Shown piece by piece: positions 1-4,187 of a stretch of 7,272 nt of DNA. Position 1 is the stretch's first letter. Each line of letters starts with the position of its first letter. This DNA is from Flavobacteriales bacterium (lineage in GTDB: Bacteria; Bacteroidota; Bacteroidia; Flavobacteriales_D; Sanyastnellaceae). The position numbers were made by a program, and so were the translations under genes. The stretch is from the NCBI GenBank assembly GCA_015660615.1, contig DQKQ01000286.1, positions 1 through 7,272 of the forward strand, written 5' to 3'. The notes below the pieces were generated by a model, which ran no database searches, had not been told where the DNA came from, and was given only the letters and a program-made list of their open reading frames with translations.

Positions 1-207
1 GGTGGAACAAATGAATTTGTATCGGAGATTGATCCGACATATGCCCGTTGTTACCCGCCTGGCAAGGTTGAAGTTGTTAAGGGATGGAATAATCCTAACG
101 CTAAGGTTTGGGAAAATCTAGAAGACGCAAAAATAGCTGAAAAGGAAGTATGGAAAATTGAAAGTTTCCATACCTCAATTGAGGAAGTGAAGGAGTATGA
201 TGAGTAA
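1..207 (+). CDS. C-terminal part of an unrecognised protein
   Basis: Frame 1 is open from the window edge to a TAA at 205-207, giving 68 visible residues; the start lies outside the window. The visible part is hydrophilic and charged, with a Gly/Pro/Asn-rich first half and an acidic C-terminus ending KEYDE. I see no membrane segment, Cys cluster or catalytic motif and cannot assign a family. The next gene starts inside it (ATG at 197 or 200), so the two are probably translationally coupled in one operon. That it is a real gene rests on the long open frame, the coupling and the Shine-Dalgarno sequence embedded in its last codons. Confidence 0.6.
   Translation, partial: GGTNEFVSEIDPTYARCYPPGKVEVVKGWNNPNAKVWENLEDAKIAEKEVWKIESFHTSIEEVKEYDE
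190..195 (+). promoter_or_regulatory. Ribosome binding site deciding the start at 200
   Basis: AAGGAG ends 1 base before ATG 197 and 4 bases before ATG 200. The two ATGs are adjacent and in frame. The spacing favours the second one, so the protein probably begins MSKIDAL rather than MMSKIDAL. Confidence 0.6.
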
Positions 208-559
208 AATTGATGCACTAACGAAGACGTTATATGGTAAGGAGACTGAAAAGGTTGCTGTGATACACGCTATGTCCGGCAACGCCCCATCGGCCGGCGG
301 GGCCGTCACGACCAACTCTACTACCGTCGCATTTGTTGAAGTTGAGAAGGCCCTACCCTTACGGAAGAAGTTGGAGATTGCATTTGTCAAGACCAACACG
401 ATTACCGAAGCATGGTGGCGCAATGAAGGTGTGGAGTATATTGCTCCCGAAAAGACGTGCCGGAGCACCAGCGTTGGTGATATGGTGCTGATTGGTAAAG
501 ATAAGTATGTATGTAAAAATGATGGGTGGGAAACCCTAGATGGAGAAGTTGTACGGTGA
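200..559 (+). CDS. Small phage protein with C-terminal RSTSVGD motif
   Basis: Product of 119 residues from ATG 200 (120 from ATG 197), overlapping the previous gene by 8 bases. There are three parts. The N-terminus is short and charged. Residues about 26-45 form an Ala/Gly/Ser/Thr-rich, linker-like stretch. The C-terminal region has AWWRNEGVEY (71-80), RSTSVGDMV (88-96) and YVCKNDGWE (103-111). The pattern of a Trp-rich segment, then RS(T/L)SVGD, then a beta strand ending in a GW or GF pair, resembles small phage and plasmid proteins of the YodL-like type. That similarity is from memory and gives no biochemical function. The linker is encoded by a local GC-rich patch (about 272-304) unlike the rest of the gene. 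Its stop TGA overlaps the GTG start of the next gene. Confidence 0.72.
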   Translation: MSKIDALTKTLYGKETEKVAVIHAMSGNAPSAGGAVTTNSTTVAFVEVEKALPLRKKLEIAFVKTNTITEAWWRNEGVEYIAPEKTCRSTSVGDMVLIGKDKYVCKNDGWETLDGEVVR

Positions 560-699
560 CTGATGAAATTGTCATAGCAATAGAAAGACGCATTGAAAAT
601 GCTATGACGGCAAGAAGGAATGTCGGTTCATGTTGGGGTAAGACCTATTGGGACACGGTTATCGCATATCTGTTGAGGCAAGCGAACCGACTTAACTAA
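556..699 (+). CDS. 47-residue conserved-looking small protein, GTG start
   Basis: The frame runs from GTG 556 to TAA 697-699 and overlaps the preceding stop as GTGA. A GGAG at 542-545 lies 10 bases upstream of the GTG, inside the preceding gene. The peptide begins VTDEIVIAIERRIENA, is helical and charged in its first half, and has an aromatic second half (WGKTYWDTVIAY) ending LLRQANRLN. It fills the only space between its neighbours (157 bases) and has no alternative ORF on the + strand. The sequence does not look like random translation: it has amphipathic helix periodicity, no low-complexity run and a stop-start overlap of the kind used throughout this window. I cannot assign a function. 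Confidence 0.6.
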   Translation: MTDEIVIAIERRIENAMTARRNVGSCWGKTYWDTVIAYLLRQANRLN

Positions 700-707
700 A
701 TACATAT

Positions 708-1013
708 ATGATTACACTCACCGATTCAGCGAGAGACTATCTCAAGTCAGTCAGTAATGGTGACTATGTATCCCTCGGCGTAAAGGGCGGGGGATGTTCT
801 GGATTCCAATACATTTGGGACTTCTCAAACAACTGGCCAGAGGTAAAATGGTCAGACCCCATTGATGAAGTTCTGGTGGTTGACCCATTGGCTGAACTGT
901 ATGTGATAGGATCAACGATAGATTATGTGACAGAACTTGGTGGTAGTTTTCTTAAAATCATCAATCCTACTGCGACTAGCAGTTGTGGATGTGGGGAGAG
1001 CTTCAATGTTTGA
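708..1013 (+). CDS. A-type iron-sulfur carrier, IscA/HesB/ErpA family
   Basis: 101 residues, the usual length for A-type carriers, which hold and hand over Fe-S clusters or iron to apoproteins in the cytosol. The three ligand cysteines are all present: C30 in VKGGGCSGFQY (residues 25-35) and the C-terminal pair C93 and C95 in SSCGCGESF (91-99). These are the family signature. The start ATG 708 is the only one possible, because the frame is stopped at 693-695. Oddly, there is no clear Shine-Dalgarno sequence in the AT-rich bases before it. It sits 8 bases after the 47-residue gene and overlaps the nuclease gene by 8 bases. The sequence cannot separate IscA, SufA, ErpA and HesB-like roles, and no target apoprotein with an obvious cluster is visible nearby. 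As a phage gene it may support a host or phage Fe-S enzyme (inference). Confidence 0.92.
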   Translation: MITLTDSARDYLKSVSNGDYVSLGVKGGGCSGFQYIWDFSNNWPEVKWSDPIDEVLVVDPLAELYVIGSTIDYVTELGGSFLKIINPTATSSCGCGESFNV

Positions 1014-1422
1014 GTATCAATGCAAAATTGTAAAGGTAATAGATGGCGACACGGCTGATGTGGATATCGATTTAGGATTTGGTGTGTGGATGAAGAAACA
1101 GAGGATTCGTTTCTATGGCGTGGATACACCTGAGTCGAGGACAAGAGATAAAGAAGAGAAGGTCTATGGGATGATGGCAAAGAAATTTGTGCAGGATCAT
1201 TTACCACTTGGATCAACACAGGTTCTACGGACACATAAAGATGGCGTAGGTAAGTATGGCCGTATTCTTGGTGAGTTTATTGTGAATGATACAACATTAA
1301 ATCAATTGCTCATAGATACGCATAATGCTGTCGCATATTTTGGTCAGTCCAAAGATGCCATTGAGGAAGAACATTTGAAGAATAGAGAATTAGTGAGTGT
1401 GGAGAATGATACGAATATTTGA
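1006..1422 (+). CDS. Staphylococcal-nuclease-fold (SNase/TNase) nuclease
   Basis: 138 residues from ATG 1006. This start is preceded by GGGGAG (992-997) with good spacing; the frame is open further upstream, but that part overlaps the Fe-S gene. SNase-family enzymes hydrolyse DNA and RNA with calcium. The signature is complete: DGDT at 13-16 (metal ligand), R35, then the D40-T41-P42-E43 block, and R86 in GKYGRILGEF. These match the catalytic Asp, Arg, Asp/Thr/Glu and Arg of staphylococcal nuclease, with near-identical numbering. Unlike the secreted bacterial enzyme it has no signal peptide, so it should act in the cytoplasm, perhaps degrading host nucleic acid to feed replication (inference). 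The C-terminal tail is acidic (EEEHLKNRELVSVEND). It overlaps the oxygenase gene by 17 bases. Confidence 0.93.
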   Translation: MFEYQCKIVKVIDGDTADVDIDLGFGVWMKKQRIRFYGVDTPESRTRDKEEKVYGMMAKKFVQDHLPLGSTQVLRTHKDGVGKYGRILGEFIVNDTTLNQLLIDTHNAVAYFGQSKDAIEEEHLKNRELVSVENDTNI

Positions 1423-2068
1423 TAATTTTTTAGATGATGAAGATTATAATGAACTGGGAAATACTTCCATGACATTTTCTGAGGTGCAGTGGGTTGGTAG
1501 AAATGCTAAACCAGAAAATGCATTTCACAGCTTTATACATAAGATTTTTCACACTGCCTTTCCAGATGACTCTTCTTCTATCAGTGGTGCTACTGCTTGG
1601 TGGAATATACGTCCAATCAACCCCAAACCTCACAGTGATATAGTGTCCTATTGCACAGCGGGCGGTGTGGATTATACACCAAAGAATCCGCCTAAAAATA
1701 CGTTCATATACTACCTGAGAACGCCTGACAAGGGCGGCAGGCTCAACATCTATACCAAACCACCGATTACAGACGTTAAAATTGGTAAGGAACAATTCTT
1801 TTCATGGGCAGACCATGAGACAGATTCAATTGCACCAGTGACCAATCGCCTCATATCATTCCCTATGGACGTGACTCATGCAGTACAACCATATGAGGGC
1901 AATCGCGTATCCATTGGAGCAATCTTCTGGGAAACGCTACCAACTATCTATGGCAAGACTAACCCAAACATCAATACAAGTTATGAGAGGCCGTGGGAAA
2001 ATGCAGATAATAAAGAAGGCACCCGAAAATTGACTGAGGAAGCTATATTAGGAATTACCCCGTCATGA
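1406..2068 (+). CDS. 2-oxoglutarate/Fe(II)-dependent oxygenase
   Basis: 220 residues. It is a double-stranded beta-helix dioxygenase, coupling 2-oxoglutarate decarboxylation to oxidation of an unknown substrate. The iron triad is H76 and D78 in KPHSDIV plus H158 in DVTHAV. R167 in GNRVSIG is the expected 2-oxoglutarate carboxylate ligand. The N-terminus MIRIFDNFLDDEDYNEL is typical of the phage members of this family, which is why ATG 1406 is preferred over the GTG at 1397. The Shine-Dalgarno evidence is ambiguous: GGAG at 1401-1404 is too close to 1406, and GTGAG at 1393-1397 is weak. The C-terminal part (about 180-220) is polar and probably flexible. The substrate cannot be read from the sequence; nucleic-acid bases, peptidyl proline and small molecules are all possible. 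It overlaps its neighbours by 17 and 4 bases. Confidence 0.92.
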   Translation: MIRIFDNFLDDEDYNELGNTSMTFSEVQWVGRNAKPENAFHSFIHKIFHTAFPDDSSSISGATAWWNIRPINPKPHSDIVSYCTAGGVDYTPKNPPKNTFIYYLRTPDKGGRLNIYTKPPITDVKIGKEQFFSWADHETDSIAPVTNRLISFPMDVTHAVQPYEGNRVSIGAIFWETLPTIYGKTNPNINTSYERPWENADNKEGTRKLTEEAILGITPS

Positions 2069-2514
2069 AGGAAAAACATATCGCTGCACATATGAAATCT
2101 GCATTTAACTATGCAGAGTGCAGCACTGCTGAAAAACTCAAGGTGGGTTGTGTTCTGGTCAAAGATGGCCGCATCATCTCTATCGGATACAATGGTATGC
2201 CCGCCGGGTGGTCTAACGAGTGTGAAGAGAATACAATGTGGTTGAATGGTAAGCAATTACCTCAGGCCATTCTAGTGACCAAACCAGAAGTTCTACATGC
2301 AGAAGAGAACGCAATCACCAAGCTCGCAAGGAGTACTGAGTCAGGTGAGGGTGCGACAGCATTTATTACACATGCACCTTGCCTTTCCTGTGCAAAACTG
2401 TTATACTCATCAGGTATAATAGGGGTGTATTACACGCACCCGTATAGGAATACTGAGGGATTAGATTTCCTCAAAAAATGTAAAATAGGAGTAAATCAGT
2501 TTGCAGATAATTGA
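2065..2514 (+). CDS. Deoxycytidylate (dCMP) deaminase
   Basis: 149 residues. It deaminates dCMP to dUMP, the substrate of thymidylate synthase, and so feeds dTTP synthesis in the infected cell. The zinc-dependent cytidine/dCMP deaminase motifs are intact: H78-A79-E80 in VLHAEENAI (zinc His and catalytic Glu) and P105-C106-x-x-C109 in HAPCLSCAK (zinc Cys pair). The segment ISIGYNGMPAGWSNECEE (39-55) is the typical dCMP deaminase N-terminal core, which separates it from free cytidine deaminases. It is somewhat shorter than the T4 enzyme. The start is an ATGA overlap with the oxygenase stop, with TTAGGA (2048-2053) upstream. It is the last gene before the low-GC block, so the co-directional run ends here for about 1.7 kb. 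Confidence 0.93.
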   Translation: MKEKHIAAHMKSAFNYAECSTAEKLKVGCVLVKDGRIISIGYNGMPAGWSNECEENTMWLNGKQLPQAILVTKPEVLHAEENAITKLARSTESGEGATAFITHAPCLSCAKLLYSSGIIGVYYTHPYRNTEGLDFLKKCKIGVNQFADN

Positions 2515-2523
2515 ATTTGGGGG

Positions 2524-2552
2524 TTGACAAAGCCTATACTGGATGATATACT
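2524..2552 (+). promoter_or_regulatory. Sigma70-type promoter of the AT-rich block
   Basis: TTGACA (2524-2529) matches the -35 consensus exactly. A 17-base spacer follows, then TATACT (2547-2552), which matches the -10 consensus at five of six bases. It lies in the only real intergenic gap of the window (2515-2561), just before the putative nuclease gene. A transcript would start near 2557-2561. The host vegetative sigma factor should recognise it, which would allow expression independent of the upstream phage operon. The call is by consensus match only. Confidence 0.72.
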
Positions 2553-2560
2553 ATGTATAT
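2546..2560. repeat. Inverted repeat on the -10 box and start site
   Basis: ATATAC-TAT-GTATAT is a perfect 6-base inverted repeat around a 3-base centre. It covers the -10 hexamer and the expected transcription start. A repressor site here would block the promoter, so it is a candidate operator for the block. AT-rich palindromes of this size also arise by chance. Confidence 0.35.
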
Positions 2561-2561
2561 A

Positions 2562-2618
2562 ATGAGAAATAACGAAATGACTATGAATAACGAAATGACT
2601 ATGAATAACGAAATGACT
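2562..2618 (+). repeat. Tandem in-frame repeat carrying start codons
   Basis: The unit ATGAATAACGAAATGACT (18 bases) occurs exactly at 2583-2600 and 2601-2618. A 21-base variant at 2562-2582 begins ATGAGAAAT. Each unit encodes MNNEMT (the first MRNNEMT) and carries two in-frame ATGs, giving six possible starts in 57 bases. Because the unit is a multiple of three, gain or loss of copies keeps the frame. Confidence 0.9.
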
Positions 2619-3116
2619 GCTATAAAAAAGATACAGGAAGGTTTTTCTATGCTGACGGAAGCCCTGCCAACTTGTAATCCTATGGCCCCTGGCTTTCTTA
2701 AAGAAGTATTTTTGGCAAATCTTTTAGGACATAAAGTTGCATTAACAAAACATCTTTGTGATGCTTATGACGAAGATGGCAAAGAGCAGGAATATTTAAC
2801 GTGTATGGAAGATGGTGTAAATAAAGAAGGGAATAAACTTAACAGAGCTTTTGCTATAGATGGTGTATTTTCTTCTCCTGTTGAAGACAAAGAAGGTTCT
2901 TTAGAAAGAATTAGAAGAAATGATAAGATTTATTATGGAATCTTCAAGGAAGGTATGTTGGAGTGCATTGAATTATGGGTTGGGTGTCCTAAAGATTTAG
3001 AGAAATTTGTTGATGAAAATGTAACAAGACGTGGCATGAATGGAAAAAATAGGGAACATACAGTTAATATATCTAAGAAGTGGGTTAGAGAAAATTGCGA
3101 AGAGATTACAATTTAA
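2562..3116 (+). CDS. Putative type II restriction endonuclease
   Basis: 184 residues if read from ATG 2562; 155 from ATG 2649. The ATG at 2553 overlaps the -10 box and should not be transcribed. After the MNNEMT repeats comes a helix (about 20-35), a segment GFLKEVFLANLLGHKV (44-59), then KHLCDAYDEDGKEQEYLTC (63-81). The C-terminal part has GSLERIRRNDKIYYGIF (112-128) and ends SKKWVREN. The helix, acidic residue, acidic strand and 'LERIRRNDKIYYGIF' arrangement resembles small restriction endonucleases found beside adenine methyltransferases. D67 with E75-x-E77 could be an ExE version of the PD-(D/E)XK site, as in BamHI. I cannot name a subfamily. The strongest support is context: its own promoter, low GC and a 22-base overlap with a methyltransferase gene. 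It could instead be a non-nuclease methyltransferase partner or a decayed enzyme. Confidence 0.5.
   Translation: MRNNEMTMNNEMTMNNEMTAIKKIQEGFSMLTEALPTCNPMAPGFLKEVFLANLLGHKVALTKHLCDAYDEDGKEQEYLTCMEDGVNKEGNKLNRAFAIDGVFSSPVEDKEGSLERIRRNDKIYYGIFKEGMLECIELWVGCPKDLEKFVDENVTRRGMNGKNREHTVNISKKWVRENCEEITI
2635..2641 (+). promoter_or_regulatory. Strong internal Shine-Dalgarno before ATG 2649
   Basis: AGGAAGG lies 7 bases before the in-frame ATG at 2649 and is the best ribosome binding site in this part of the window. It would give a 155-residue protein starting MLTEALPT and would leave the start-codon repeats in a leader of roughly 90 bases. The conserved-looking helix just upstream (IKKIQEGFSM) argues that the longer form is also made, so both starts may be used. 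Confidence 0.5.
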
Positions 3117-4177
3117 TAAGATACGCTGGTAATAAAAGAAAGATAGTCCCAAAGATTTTATCGTTTATATCTGAATTAAATGTTGATAAAGTTTTAGACG
3201 GTTTTTCTGGCTCAACAGCTGTTTCACAAGCATTAAAAAACGACGGGTATGTTGTCGGTTCTAATTACATAGCTGTATATTCAAAAGTTTTTGGAGAGTG
3301 TTTTCTTTTAAATAGAACACCACAAAGTTTTTTTGCTCCACTTATTGAAGAACTAAATTCTTTAACTGGTATTGATGGTTGGTTTACAGAGCATTATGGT
3401 GGTTATGATATGAATGGTTCTTCTGTTCAAGAAGATAATAAAAAAAGACCGTTTCAAATACATAATACAAAAAGAATTGACGCTATTAGAGAAAAAATAG
3501 ATTCTTTTTATCCTGATGATTGTATTGAAAAGTCTGTATTGATTACTTCATTGATTTTAGCTGTGGATAAAGTTTCAAATGATATGGGTCATCAGGTATC
3601 CTATTTAAAAACATGGACAAAAAAATCAGCTAATGACATTATACTTGAAGTTCCTAATTTTAAAATTGACAATCTAAATCACAAGGTTTATCAGAAAACA
3701 ATTTTTGATATTAAAGACAAATATGATTTAGTGTATGTTGATCCGCCGTATGGAACATCTAATAAAAAAACACCAACTTCTAGAGTTAGATATCAATCTT
3801 ATTATCATATCTGGACTACGATTTGTTTAAATGATAAACCCAATACTGTTGGTGTCGCTAACAGAAGATATGATGCTTCAAGTGATACAATTAAAAGCTC
3901 CATATCTGAATTTGAAGATTTAGATTTAAAATATGTTGAAAATTCATTTATAAAAATGATTGATCAATTTAAAGATAGTTACATTCTTATTTCTTATAAT
4001 AATAGATCAAAAGTTACAATTGACAAATTATTTGAAATTTTTGATAAAAGAATTAACAATCACATATCTTTTGGATATAAAGAAAATGCACAAACAAATG
4101 CTGTGTCAAATTCAAAGTATAAAATTGTACATAAAGAACCATTGAAAGAACATTTGTTTCTTTTAAATCCCGCATAG
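3095..4177 (+). CDS. D12-class N6-adenine DNA methyltransferase
   Basis: 360 residues. It transfers a methyl group from S-adenosylmethionine to the N6 of adenine in a specific DNA site. Motifs run in alpha (D12) order: motif X YAGNKRK (10-16), motif I VLDGFSGST (33-41), a long variable segment likely to hold target recognition, motif IV DPPY (216-219) followed by RYQSYYHIW (232-240), and YILISYNNRS (296-305). TTG 3095 is the only standard start, since the frame is closed by TAG at 3086-3088 and motif X begins nine residues later. The weak TTAGAG (3085-3090) and the 22-base overlap suggest coupling to the upstream gene. The acidic residue usual after motif I strand 2 is not obvious (GSNYIAVYSK, 55-64). 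Rows of the gene drop to about 18% GC, far below the helicase. The recognition site cannot be read from the sequence. Confidence 0.9.
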   Translation: MRRDYNLIRYAGNKRKIVPKILSFISELNVDKVLDGFSGSTAVSQALKNDGYVVGSNYIAVYSKVFGECFLLNRTPQSFFAPLIEELNSLTGIDGWFTEHYGGYDMNGSSVQEDNKKRPFQIHNTKRIDAIREKIDSFYPDDCIEKSVLITSLILAVDKVSNDMGHQVSYLKTWTKKSANDIILEVPNFKIDNLNHKVYQKTIFDIKDKYDLVYVDPPYGTSNKKTPTSRVRYQSYYHIWTTICLNDKPNTVGVANRRYDASSDTIKSSISEFEDLDLKYVENSFIKMIDQFKDSYILISYNNRSKVTIDKLFEIFDKRINNHISFGYKENAQTNAVSNSKYKIVHKEPLKEHLFLLNPA

Positions 4178-4180
4178 AGG
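4176..4180 (+). promoter_or_regulatory. Ribosome binding site of the helicase
   Basis: AGAGG overlaps the methyltransferase stop and lies 7 bases before ATG 4188. It decides against the out-of-frame ATG at 4184, which stops after five codons. Confidence 0.6.
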
Positions 4181-4187
4181 TATATGA

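Noticed and set aside
694..710. CTAAATA-like T4 late promoter before the Fe-S gene
   Set aside because: The best alignment differs from TATAAATA at two positions and lies almost on the start codon, so a usable transcript leader would be missing.
2515..2561. Terminator after dCMP deaminase
   Set aside because: I see no GC-rich hairpin followed by a T run in the gap. Only the promoter and the AT palindrome are present.
3666..3694. TTGACA in the methyltransferase gene as an internal promoter
   Set aside because: At 17-base spacing the -10 candidate is TATCAG, a poor match, and AT-rich coding sequence produces such hits by chance. The TTGACA near 4020 has GATAAA and is also weak.
3960..4145. 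Second + strand frame inside the methyltransferase gene
   Set aside because: It is an AT-rich shadow with a Leu/Ile/Lys-rich translation, while the methyltransferase frame is supported by family motifs.
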